DNA of 64,000 nucleotides from Pseudokordiimonas caeni (GTDB lineage: Bacteria > Pseudomonadota > Alphaproteobacteria > Sphingomonadales > Kordiimonadaceae): NCBI RefSeq assembly GCF_026719705.1, contig NZ_JAPPRR010000001.1, positions 595,053-659,052 on the forward strand, in the 5' to 3' direction. The notes beneath the pieces are model-generated. The model was not told the origin of the DNA, did not search any database, and was given only the letters and a program-made list of their open reading frames with translations. The position numbers were made by a program, and so were the translations under genes. This document shows positions 43,086 through 49,825 of the stretch, piece after piece; within the stretch, counting starts at the first letter, position 1, and each line of letters starts with the position of its first letter.

Positions 43086-43310
43086 TCAGTCTCTTAACGT
43101 GATATGGTCGCAGCCGATAACATCAAGAACCTGAAGGAAAAAGACGGCGCTGAACGTCCCGCGCGCAATCTTATTGCTTAGATTTTGTGGGCTGTCGTGG
43201 ACGCCGATCGCAGATAACTTTTCTGAAAGGAGGACATAATTGCAGTTGCGTTTCGCAAGCTCCGCCTTGAGAAGACCCCTTGCATATCCCTTCCACTCCT
43301 GATCGTTCAT
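43086..43310 (-). CDS. DUF6471-like small helix-turn-helix protein
   Basis: 74 aa: MNDQEWKGYARGLLKAELAK, NYVLLSEKLSAIGVHDSPQN, SNKIARGTFSAVFFLQVLDV. This pattern (KAEL, LxxKLxxIGV, NxxNKIxRGxFSAxFFLQ) is that of DUF6471 proteins, compact Xre-like helical DNA binders. The gene is divergent from the transposase, 89 bp away, with two palindromic sites in between. A role as repressor of itself and of transposase expression is a natural inference. Confidence 0.8.
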   Translation of the reverse strand: MNDQEWKGYARGLLKAELAKRNCNYVLLSEKLSAIGVHDSPQNLSNKIARGTFSAVFFLQVLDVIGCDHITLRD

Positions 43311-43339
43311 GATGAAACCTTATTGAAATCGATTTTATT

Positions 43340-43406
43340 TCATCATATACGATGATTATTCATTGACAATACAGCAAATATGGCGAAATATCATCATATA
43401 TGATGA
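43340..43406. promoter_or_regulatory. Divergent regulatory region with paired palindromic operators
   Basis: TCATCATATATGATGA at 43,391-43,406 is a perfect 16-bp palindrome covering the transposase start codon (43,400). A near-perfect copy TCATCATATACGATGA is at 43,340-43,355, 51 bp away, centre to centre. Between them TTGACA (43,363-43,368), 17 bp and AAATAT form a likely transposase promoter. Repressor binding to both sites would block promoter and start codon together. Confidence 0.7.
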
Positions 43407-44413
43407 ATTCGCCAAAACATACGGGGTCTCATTTCCTTTTATCGGCTAAAGCACGTACCGTGTCTGTGGCGCAAATCGCTCGTCTAAGCGATGAAGACGC
43501 TTTTGAAACCTTCAAACAAATCAGATGGGCATTTACGGATGGCGAACCGATCTGCCCCCATTGCGGTTCCATCGAGTGCTGGTCGTTCAAAGCGCGCCGC
43601 ATCTTCAAATGCAAGTCTTGCGAAAAGCAATTCTCTGTAACGTCGGGCACCATCTTCGCCGGTCGGAAGCTTGCAATTAGGGATTACCTGCTGGCGATCG
43701 CTCTTTTTGTGAATGCCCACAAAGGGATTTCGGCTTTGCAGCTTTCCCGCGATCTTGGTGTGCAGTACAAGACGGCCTTTGTTTTGGCGCACAAGTTGCG
43801 CGAGGCTATTGGTGCCGAGGTGCAAAGTCGGCAACTGGAGGGCGAAGTTGAAGTTGATGGCGCTTACTTCGGCGGCTATGTCAAACCCAAAAACTGGAAA
43901 GAAAACCGTGTAGACCGTCGCCTGCGCCGTAACCAGAACGGCAAGCGCCGCTGTGTGTTCGTAATAAGGGAACGTGACGGCCGCACCGTTCCCGTGGTGA
44001 TTTCGAGCGAAAATACCGCCTCAGTTCATGCCGCGATGGCTGGCAATATCAGGCCAGGTTCAATCGTCCATGCGGACGAGAACAGCGCCTACGATGCCAT
44101 GCACGGCTTGTATGACATGATGCGTATCAACCATTCAGAGGTTTACAGCGACGGCGTTGCTTGTACCAATGGCGCCGAAGGCTGGTTCTCGCGCTTGCGT
44201 AGAGCCGAAATCGGCCAGCATCACCACATTGCAGGCAAGTACCTCCATGCCTATGCGAACGAAATGGCATTCAGGGAAGATCATCGTCGCCAAGACAATG
44301 GATCGGTTCTATGTGACGTCCTGAAACGAGCGCTGTGGCACCCGACATCGCGAAATTGGAGCGGATACTGGCAAGGTAACAAGCAGCTAGGCGAGGTAAT
44401 CATTCAAGCCTAA
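43400..44413 (+). CDS. IS1595-family (ISXO2-like) transposase
   Basis: 337 aa. The N-terminal zinc ribbon ICPHCGSIECWSFKARRIFK with a second CKSCEKQFS pair, then AIALFVNAHKGISALQLSRD, define the IS1595/ISXO2 group. The catalytic domain has EGEVEVDGAYFGGY, SIVHADENSAYD and RINHSEVYSDGVACTNGAEG, ending WFSRLRRAEIGQHHHIAGKY, with the conserved D, D, H/N residues all present. It lies close to the right end of the element. ATG 43,400 lies within an operator palindrome. An alternative ATG 3 bp later exists. The downstream convergent small gene overlaps its stop by 4 bp. Confidence 0.95.
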   Translation: MMNSPKHTGSHFLLSAKARTVSVAQIARLSDEDAFETFKQIRWAFTDGEPICPHCGSIECWSFKARRIFKCKSCEKQFSVTSGTIFAGRKLAIRDYLLAIALFVNAHKGISALQLSRDLGVQYKTAFVLAHKLREAIGAEVQSRQLEGEVEVDGAYFGGYVKPKNWKENRVDRRLRRNQNGKRRCVFVIRERDGRTVPVVISSENTASVHAAMAGNIRPGSIVHADENSAYDAMHGLYDMMRINHSEVYSDGVACTNGAEGWFSRLRRAEIGQHHHIAGKYLHAYANEMAFREDHRRQDNGSVLCDVLKRALWHPTSRNWSGYWQGNKQLGEVIIQA

Positions 44414-44850
44414 GCGGCACGCCTCCACATAATGTGCCGCCCATTCTTAAGGCGGCCTTCTTCCATGATTATCCCGTGTGACGCTAGCCGCTTCAGGTGA
44501 ATCGATATTTGCAGGGTCAGGTAAGTCAAGTCAGCGTGGTGAGCTTGTAATGAGCCACGTTCCAGCAGGGCTGCCCGCACTTCTGCTGATGTGAACGAGC
44601 CCTTGGCGGCATAGACGAAGGCCGCCACTTGGCGTTTGAGGTTGCCCCATTCGCAATGGACGCGCTTGCGCCGTCGTTGCTTCGGGCGCAAATCGTCGGT
44701 CGGATAGAAGGGATCCAGGATCGTGATAGTTTTGACAAGGTGCTCGAGTTCGCCTTCAATGCGCTCGGCTTCATCATCGATGTCGCGCAGCCTGGTCTGC
44801 AATTCGATATGCTTGGAAACCAAGCCGTTCAGTACCGGCGATATACCCAA
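44410..44850 (-). CDS. Small coiled-coil/winged-helix protein at the transposon right end
   Basis: 146 aa. The N-terminal 55 residues look like a coiled coil (LVSKHIELQTRLRDIDDEAE, RIEGELEHLVKTI). The C-terminal part resembles a winged helix (SFTSAEVRAALLERGSL, ISIHLKRLASHGIIMEEGRL). It lies between the transposase and the right inverted repeat, convergent with a 4-bp overlap. I do not recognise a named family. Its position suggests an accessory to transposition or a repressor. GAGGTCATTT lies a little upstream of the ATG. Confidence 0.65.
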   Translation of the reverse strand: MGISPVLNGLVSKHIELQTRLRDIDDEAERIEGELEHLVKTITILDPFYPTDDLRPKQRRRKRVHCEWGNLKRQVAAFVYAAKGSFTSAEVRAALLERGSLQAHHADLTYLTLQISIHLKRLASHGIIMEEGRLKNGRHIMWRRAA

Positions 44851-44901
44851 AATGACCTCCTGGCGTTCGCGGTCATCTTAGGGCTTGATCGGCTCCATGT
44901 T

Positions 44902-44926
44902 TAGGTGTGTCTGCTACATAATACCG
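44902..44926 (-). repeat. Right terminal inverted repeat of the IS1595-family transposon
   Basis: 25 bp, exact reverse complement of 36,476-36,500; the outermost base is at 44,926, directly followed by the second GTGTTATA copy. Confidence 0.92.
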
Positions 44927-44947
44927 GTGTTATAGGGGGTATAACAC
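44927..44947. promoter_or_regulatory. Operator-like palindrome overlapping the target duplication
   Basis: GTGTTATA-N5-TATAACAC is a perfect inverted repeat. Its left arm is the transposon target duplication. A related GTGT...ACAC site lies at 45,079. The site would suit a dimeric GntR/YtrA regulator such as that encoded at 45,536. Confidence 0.6.
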
Positions 44948-45371
44948 ACCTGAGGCCCGGTCCGGCATGGCAGGGCGCCAGTCCATGGCTCAAAATCAAG
45001 ATAATAAATCATTTAAAATCAATGCGCTGTACGATTTTTGAAGATTCTTCTTCGAATCCTCTTGTCAGTGCCGATTAGGTGTTATACATAACTAATACAC
45101 CGGCACGATAGAGCACCGAAACAGAGTGACAGCGAGCCGGACGGGATAAAGGCAAAAGCCGGCCCGGGTTGAGACAGTGAGACAGTAAAGAGTTTGCCAA
45201 AGAGCCGATAGCGAGGAAACAGGCCCAAGGCAGCAAGCCCCGCAAAGAGGGCACCAAGCGGGCAGCGGGCCCGGAGACAACAGAAACCGGGTCCGCCGCC
45301 AAAAAAAACAAACGAACGACAGCAACATCAAAAACCGGGGCAAAGCCCCGAAGATAGCGAGGAGAGATACA
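44948..45371. promoter_or_regulatory. Promoter and long T-poor leader of the GntR/ABC operon
   Basis: The part before 45,100 carries TTGTCA and TACATA-like boxes around 45,062-45,090 overlapping the operator. From 45,101 to 45,370 the plus strand has only 15 T in 270 nt, including a T-free run of 82 nt (45,210-45,291). A hairpin CGGGGC-AAA-GCCCCG is at 45,336-45,350. GGAGAGATAC then leads into a 38-codon ORF. The region looks like a long, A/C/G-rich untranslated leader. Confidence 0.55.
45079..45100. promoter_or_regulatory. Second GntR operator-like site
   Basis: GTGTTATACAT-AACTAATACAC: arms GTGT and ACAC with TA at matching inner positions, 22 bp in total. It overlaps the likely -10 region of the operon, as expected for an autorepressed YtrA-type regulator. 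Confidence 0.6.
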
Positions 45372-45488
45372 ATGAACACGACTTACAATTTCAGCAGCGT
45401 GAAACGTTCCATCCGCCGTAGCCGCCGCCTGGCGCGCCTGACGGACCTGAACAAAAAGGGTTTCGCACCGGTACCGCACGCAGCCTGA
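45372..45488 (+). CDS. Small basic peptide (38 aa) at the head of the ABC operon
   Basis: MNTTYNFSSVKRSIRRSRRL then ARLTDLNKKGFAPVPHAA. The ATG at 45,372 has GAGGAGAG directly upstream, a strong ribosome-binding site. The peptide is highly basic in the middle. It lies 47 bp before the GntR gene. I know no family; it may be a leader peptide, a secreted substrate of the ABC transporter, or a structural peptide. Confidence 0.6.
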   Translation: MNTTYNFSSVKRSIRRSRRLARLTDLNKKGFAPVPHAA

Positions 45489-45535
45489 ACCTGCCGCAGC
45501 CATCGCGCTAGAACGCTAACAGGAGGGACAGGAAT

Positions 45536-45913
45536 ATGACGCCGGATTGGACGGACGAACAACCGATCTACCGGCAGCTCCGGGACAAGGTAGTAACAGC
45601 GATCATGGAAGGGTCGCTCCGCGAGGGAGAGGCTCTTCCATCTGTCCGTAACGTCGCCGTTGATCTGTCGATCAACCCGATTACTGCCTCAAAAGCCTAT
45701 CAGGAGCTGGTCATGGAAGGTTTGGTTGAAAAACGCCGCGGGCTCGGAATGTTCGTGGTTGAAGGGGCGCAATCGAAGCTGATGGAAGCCGAGCGCACCC
45801 GCTTTCTGAATGAAGAATGGCCCCGTGTGATGGAAGTGATCCGGCGGCTCGGCCTCAGTGCCGAGGACCTGCTGAAATCGACCGGCGGCGGCCAGACGGG
45901 GAGGACACAATGA
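45536..45913 (+). CDS. YtrA-subfamily GntR transcriptional regulator
   Basis: 125 aa. The GntR winged helix is WTDEQPIYRQLRDKVVTAIM, then EGEALPSVRNVAVDLSINPI and GLVEKRRGLGMFV. It has only a short C-terminal helical dimerisation tail (about 50 aa), which defines the YtrA subfamily. These regulators nearly always repress an adjacent ABC transporter operon, as here. GGAGGG precedes the ATG. The stop overlaps the ATPase gene start (ATGA at 45,910). The two palindromes upstream are its probable operators. Confidence 0.93.
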   Translation: MTPDWTDEQPIYRQLRDKVVTAIMEGSLREGEALPSVRNVAVDLSINPITASKAYQELVMEGLVEKRRGLGMFVVEGAQSKLMEAERTRFLNEEWPRVMEVIRRLGLSAEDLLKSTGGGQTGRTQ

Positions 45914-46770
45914 CAGAAATCCTTATCAAGGCCCGCGGTGTCGGCAAGCGTTTCAACGGCTTCACCGCGCTCAAGAATGTCAATATCGACATTCCGGTCG
46001 GCCGTATCGTCGGCCTTATCGGGGCCAACGGCGCCGGCAAGACAACCCTCCTGAATGCCATCCTCGGCCTTGCCTCCTATGAGGGCGAACTTGAGGTCCT
46101 GGGGCTCGATCCCTCGAAGGATCGCGGCCAGCTGATGCAGGACGTCTGCTTCATCGCCGATGTGGCGACACTGCCCAAATGGATGACGGCCGGTCAGGTG
46201 ATCGATTATGTGGCCTCCATCCATCCGCGCTTCCACCGCGAAAAGGCGATGGATTATCTGGCCCGCACCTCGATCCCGCTGGACCGCAAGGTCAAGGCGC
46301 TGTCGAAAGGCATGACGGTGCAGCTGCACCTTGCCGTGGTGATGGCAATCGATGCGAAGCTTCTGGTGCTCGACGAGCCGACCCTCGGCCTCGACATCCT
46401 GTTCCGGAAGAAATTCTACCAGAATCTCCTCGAGGATTATTTCGACGAGGAACGCACCATCCTCATCACCACCCACCAGGTGGAAGAGGTGGAGCATATC
46501 CTCTCCGACGTGATCTTCATCAAGGGTGGCGAGATCGTGCTTACCGCCGAAATGGATGAACTGACGAGCGCCTATACGGAGCTCATGGTCGCACCGGGCA
46601 AGGAAGCAGAAGCCCGCGCAATGGGACCCATCCGTACCGGCACGAGCTTCGGCCGTACCACCTGTGTTTACGCAAACAAGGACCGCGCGTCGCTCAGCAG
46701 CCTCGGCGAAACCCGCCGGCTTGGCCTTGCCGACATCTTCGTGGTCACCATGACAGGAGAAGGGCAATGA
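45910..46770 (+). CDS. ABC transporter ATP-binding protein
   Basis: 286 aa from ATG 45,910 (overlap ATGA with the GntR stop). Walker A is GLIGANGAGKTTLL, the Q-loop CFIADV, the signature LSKGMTVQLHLAV (degenerate LSGGQ), Walker B LLVLDEPTLGLD and switch His in ITTHQVEE. It resembles YtrB/CcmA-type ATPases of ABC-2 exporters. The signature Gly-Gly is Lys-Gly, seen in the YtrB group. It would power the membrane protein encoded next (4-bp overlap). Confidence 0.93.
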   Translation: MTEILIKARGVGKRFNGFTALKNVNIDIPVGRIVGLIGANGAGKTTLLNAILGLASYEGELEVLGLDPSKDRGQLMQDVCFIADVATLPKWMTAGQVIDYVASIHPRFHREKAMDYLARTSIPLDRKVKALSKGMTVQLHLAVVMAIDAKLLVLDEPTLGLDILFRKKFYQNLLEDYFDEERTILITTHQVEEVEHILSDVIFIKGGEIVLTAEMDELTSAYTELMVAPGKEAEARAMGPIRTGTSFGRTTCVYANKDRASLSSLGETRRLGLADIFVVTMTGEGQ

Positions 46771-47702
46771 ACACGATGAAAGCCCTGATTAAACGCGAGT
46801 ATCTTGAAGGCTGGAACTATTATGTCCGCCTGCCGGCGATCCTGCTGGCGCTGACCATCTTCTTCGTCGTGCTGACGGTGATGGGTGTGGGCAACGTGCA
46901 TTTCGGTGACATGGACATTCGCAATATCGAAAGCTTCGGCGAAGCCTTGTCGCTGGCACAGGCCAAGGAAAGTGAAGAGTTGCCTGCCGCCATCACCCTC
47001 GGTTACTGGGCGATGAGCGCACTGGCCTGGGGGGCGCTGCCCTTCGTGGTTTTCTTCTCGCTCCTCGGGACGCTTTATGAAGAACGTCGGGATCGTTCGA
47101 TCCTGTTCTTCAAGTCGCTGCCGGTGACCGACTGGCAGGAAGTGCTCGCCAAGCTTGTGACCATCGTGATCATCGTGCCGATCGGCTTCTTTGCGATCAT
47201 CATGACGGCGCATATCCTGACCGCGATGCTGCTCTCGGGCGTGGCCCTTGTGCAAGGTGGCCCGGTATCGGTCCTGTGGCCGCTCGGTACCATGATCAGC
47301 GGCTGGGTGGCGTTCGGTGCCTACTATATCCTGGCGATCCTCTGGGCGCTGCCGCTTCTGGCCTGGGTACTGGCTGTGTCGGCCTATGCGAGCCGCTCTC
47401 CCTTCCTGTTCGCCGTGCTGCCGCCGATCGTGGTGATGGTTGCCGAGGAAATCTTCTTCGACAGCAACTACTTCCTGGAATGGGTCGGCCTGCATATGGG
47501 CTCATGGCAGGGGCTGGTGTTCGAAGTTGTCCATGGCAACGTGGATATCGATGGCCCGACAGATATCCTGCGCCATGTAACCATCGGCCAGATGCTCCAG
47601 GGCTTTGTGAAGAGCTTCGTGCAAGTCGAGTTTCTGTTCGGGCTTCTGGTGGCTGCCGGCTTCATCTATGCCGCAGTCCGGCTGCGCCAGCGCTCGCTCT
47701 GA
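46767..47702 (+). CDS. ABC-2 type transporter permease
   Basis: 311 aa with six hydrophobic segments, including LPAILLALTIFFVVLTVMGV near the start, ALAWGALPFVVFFSLLGTLY, VTIVIIVPIGFFAIIMTAHI, WALPLLAWVLAVSAYA and a final FLFGLLVAAGFIYAAVRL. A large periplasmic loop lies between the first and second. The coupling helix region ERRDRSILFFKSLPVTDWQE is typical of ABC-2/YtrC-D permeases. Its start overlaps the ATPase stop (ATGA). The substrate is not known; YtrA-controlled systems often respond to cell-envelope antibiotics. Confidence 0.9.
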   Translation: MNTMKALIKREYLEGWNYYVRLPAILLALTIFFVVLTVMGVGNVHFGDMDIRNIESFGEALSLAQAKESEELPAAITLGYWAMSALAWGALPFVVFFSLLGTLYEERRDRSILFFKSLPVTDWQEVLAKLVTIVIIVPIGFFAIIMTAHILTAMLLSGVALVQGGPVSVLWPLGTMISGWVAFGAYYILAILWALPLLAWVLAVSAYASRSPFLFAVLPPIVVMVAEEIFFDSNYFLEWVGLHMGSWQGLVFEVVHGNVDIDGPTDILRHVTIGQMLQGFVKSFVQVEFLFGLLVAAGFIYAAVRLRQRSL

Positions 47703-47729
47703 CAGATATCAGGGAAGAAAAGGGGAAAG

Positions 47730-47861
47730 ATGATGCAAACCGTGAATGTGAAGGAAAGCAGTGTGAAGGCCCTTGAGGCAGCAGGGTTCCCGGTCAGCCT
47801 TCTGGCCCACGCCGCAAAGGCGCGCCAGACCAAGGAAACCAAAGAGACAACAAAGCACTAA
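47730..47861 (+). CDS. Small protein (43 aa) at the end of the ABC operon
   Basis: MMQTVNVKESSVKALEAAGF then PVSLLAHAAKARQTKETKET and TKH. AGGGGAAAG precedes the ATG at 47,730; translation could also begin at the second ATG (47,733). It lies 27 bp after the permease stop and is followed by an intrinsic terminator, so it is part of the operon. The family is unknown. Together with the 38-codon ORF it brackets the transporter operon. Confidence 0.65.
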   Translation: MMQTVNVKESSVKALEAAGFPVSLLAHAAKARQTKETKETTKH

Positions 47862-47883
47862 GGTTCACTTCCAAGCACTTGAC

Positions 47884-47912
47884 GAGCCGCCTCCGGGCGG
47901 CTCTTTTCTTTT
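47884..47912 (+). terminator. Intrinsic terminator of the GntR/ABC operon
   Basis: Stem GAGCCGCC / GGCGGCTC with TCCG loop, followed by TTTTCTTTT. Confidence 0.9.
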
Positions 47913-47924
47913 GCGCCATTCGTG

Positions 47925-48356
47925 TCAGGCCCCTTCGGGCACCCAGCCTTTTTCCGGCATTTCAAAGCCGTCGAAACTGAAGCCGGGGGCGACGGTGGCG
48001 CCTACAAGCGTCCAGTCGCCTTCGGCGTTGGAGCGCTGCCATATGCCGGCAGGGATCAGGATCTGCGGGCGTTCACCGGCGGCGATATCGCTGCCTAGTC
48101 GGTGGACGGTCTTCGCGCTGCCATCGCCGGTGGCGGTTTCAAGGGTGAGCGGGGCGCCGGCGTACCAGTGGTAAATCTCGTCCCCGTCCGTGCGGTGCCA
48201 GCGCGAGAATTCGCCACCTTCCAGAAGATAATAGATCGCCGTCATGTGGCCGCGATTTTCGGGGCCTTCGGCGTGGCGGTAGGTGCGGCGGTAGAAGCCG
48301 CCCTCGGGATGGGGCTCAAGGCCAAGGGCTTCGATGATGGTACGGGCGTCGGTCAT
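47925..48356 (-). CDS. Cupin (DUF985 family) protein
   Basis: 143 aa. Conserved DUF985 cupin features are present: ALGLEPHPEGGFYRRTYRHA, MTAIYYLLEGGEFSRWHRTD, DEIYHWYAGAPLTL, LIPAGIWQRSNAEGDWTLVG and VAPGFSFDGFEM. The metal-binding His/Glu positions of the double-psi sheet are partly kept. The biochemical role of the family is uncertain; some members are sugar epimerase-like. The gene starts 6 bp after the rlmB stop on the same strand, so the two form a small operon. Confidence 0.88.
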   Translation of the reverse strand: MTDARTIIEALGLEPHPEGGFYRRTYRHAEGPENRGHMTAIYYLLEGGEFSRWHRTDGDEIYHWYAGAPLTLETATGDGSAKTVHRLGSDIAAGERPQILIPAGIWQRSNAEGDWTLVGATVAPGFSFDGFEMPEKGWVPEGA

Positions 48357-48362
48357 ACAGGG

Positions 48363-49292
48363 TCAGTCCTTGCGGCCGCGCATGCCAAGCTCGTAAAGCG
48401 CGATGGCGGCGGCGTTCGATACATTGAGGCTTTCAACAAGCCCGCTCATGGGGATGCGGGCGATCATGTCGCAGTGTTTGGCGACAAGCGGCCGAAGACC
48501 TTTGCCTTCGGAACCCATCACGATGACGATATTCCGGCCGAGATTGACGTCGGCCAATTCGGTCTCGGTGTCGCCGTCCAGCCCGACATGCCAGTAGCCC
48601 ATTTCTTTCAGTTCATCGAGCGTATGCGACAGGTTGCCGACCCGCATCCAGGGCAGGCTTTCAAGGGCACCCGAGGCCGAGCGGGCGAGCACACCGGATT
48701 CGTGCGGGCTGTGGCGGTCCTGTGTGATGAGCGCCCGGGCACCAAGGGCAGCGGCCGACCGCAGGCATGCCCCCACATTGTGGGGGTCGGTCACTTGATC
48801 CAGCATCAGGATGATATTGGGGCGGCCGTCTTCAGGCGTCAGTTCGTCAACCGAATGGCCGGGCAGGGGGCGCACCTCGAGCACGATGCCCTGATGCGGC
48901 GAATCCGTCGGCACAAGGCCGGCGAAGACAGAATCGTCCTCGGCATTGATGACCGGCAGGCGGGGCCAGCGGTCTTTCACGATGCCGGCGGTTTCAGCGG
49001 CGCGCGGTGCGGCGATCAGGCGGAGGGCCTCGCGCTCGGGATTCGCGGCAGCGGCTTCGACCGCGTGACGCCCATAAAGGAAGATGCTGTCGCTCGAAAG
49101 CGGGCGCAGGCTCGCGGTCTTTTCCGGTCGCTCAGTCCGCTCGGGGCGGGGCGGGCGAGGGCCGCGCTGGTCGCTGCGCTGTTCACTGCGCTTGTCGTCC
49201 CGGTAGGGCGGGCGCGGGCCTTTGCGGGTGTCGTGTCGGGGCTTGCCCGGACGATCCTTCTTGTCACTCATGGCCGCCGTCTCCTTATGCAT
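48363..49292 (-). CDS. rlmB: 23S rRNA 2'-O-methyltransferase, TrmH/RlmB family
   Basis: 309 aa. The first 70 residues are a charged, low-complexity Arg/Lys/Pro extension (DKKDRPGKPRHDTRKGPRPP). Then come the RlmB substrate-binding lead LYGRHAVEAAAANPER and the SPOUT catalytic domain: LDQVTDPHNVGACLRSAAAL, NIVIVMGSEGKGLRPLV, and IPMSGLVESLNVSNAAAIAL, the three SpoU motifs forming the knotted SAM site. It is predicted to methylate G2251 of 23S rRNA. The extension is common in alphaproteobacterial versions. Divergent from the tRNA-Tyr gene. Confidence 0.9.
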   Translation of the reverse strand: MHKETAAMSDKKDRPGKPRHDTRKGPRPPYRDDKRSEQRSDQRGPRPPRPERTERPEKTASLRPLSSDSIFLYGRHAVEAAAANPEREALRLIAAPRAAETAGIVKDRWPRLPVINAEDDSVFAGLVPTDSPHQGIVLEVRPLPGHSVDELTPEDGRPNIILMLDQVTDPHNVGACLRSAAALGARALITQDRHSPHESGVLARSASGALESLPWMRVGNLSHTLDELKEMGYWHVGLDGDTETELADVNLGRNIVIVMGSEGKGLRPLVAKHCDMIARIPMSGLVESLNVSNAAAIALYELGMRGRKD

Positions 49293-49368
49293 CCGGCCTG
49301 ACTTGGCCGCTTTTGCCGAAGCGGGTCAAGCGCTTTTCAAAAAATGCGGAAAAGGTTCCAAACACCTG

Positions 49369-49397
49369 TTGACATGCCCCGATATATAAGCATATTG
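49369..49397 (+). promoter_or_regulatory. Promoter for the tRNA-Tyr/tRNA-Gly/tuf transcript
   Basis: TTGACA (49,369-49,374), 17 bp, ATATTG (49,392-49,397), about 46 bp before tRNA-Tyr. Confidence 0.65.
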
Positions 49398-49443
49398 CGG
49401 CCTCACCGCCGGGCCGGCGTTCTGGCCTGAACGGTAGTTTCGC

Positions 49444-49529
49444 GGAGGGGTGGCCGAGTGGTTAAAGGCACCAGACTGTAAATCTGGCCGCGTACGCGTA
49501 CACAGGTTCGAATCCTGTCCCCTCCACCA
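49444..49529 (+). tRNA. tRNA-Tyr (anticodon GTA)
   Basis: Class II tRNA: acceptor GGAGGGG pairs with CCCCTCC, discriminator A and encoded CCA (49,527-49,529). The anticodon loop CTGTAAA gives GTA. A long variable arm is present (GCGTACGCGTAC), and the T-loop is GGTTCGAATCC. Confidence 0.96.
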
Positions 49530-49621
49530 CTTCTCTCCCCATGGATGGCCGTGTGGGAGAGTTTTGCATTATCGGCGTCCGCGCCGGTGGTGCCGAAGCG
49601 AAGTGGGTTCTCTCGGGTGAT

Positions 49622-49695
49622 GCGGGTGTAGCTCAATGGTAGAGCAGAAGCCTTCCAAGCTTACGACGAGGGTTCGATTCCCTTCACCCGCTCCA
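49622..49695 (+). tRNA. tRNA-Gly (anticodon TCC)
   Basis: Acceptor GCGGGTG pairs with CACCCGC, discriminator T and encoded CCA (49,693-49,695). The anticodon loop CTTCCAA gives TCC. The T-loop is GGTTCGATTCC. Confidence 0.95.
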
Positions 49696-49825
49696 GAGAT
49701 CTCCATTTCCGCATATTTAAGCTTCTGGCAGCATTGCCGTCCATCCGGGCGCAACTGCCATGGGATCAACCGAATACGCGCATAGGGTTCGCCCCGGCGC
49801 GGTTGCTTGTAGAGGTTAACGGGCA

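Larger units (their letters stand above)
36476..44926. mobile_element. Complete IS1595-family transposon with DNA-modification/defence cargo (8,451 bp)
   Basis: Bounded by perfect 25-bp terminal inverted repeats (36,476-36,500 and 44,902-44,926; tip CGGTATTATGTAGCAG) and an 8-bp direct duplication. It contains its own IS1595-type transposase (43,400-44,413) with a small convergent partner gene, and seven cargo genes in between: a small unknown protein, two GHKL ATPases, a methyltransferase-like protein, Vsr-like nuclease, C5-cytosine methyltransferase and a DUF6471 regulator. All frames are open, so the element looks recently inserted and functional. Simple IS1595 elements are about 1 kb; passenger-carrying derivatives are known, and this one is long. 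Confidence 0.92.
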
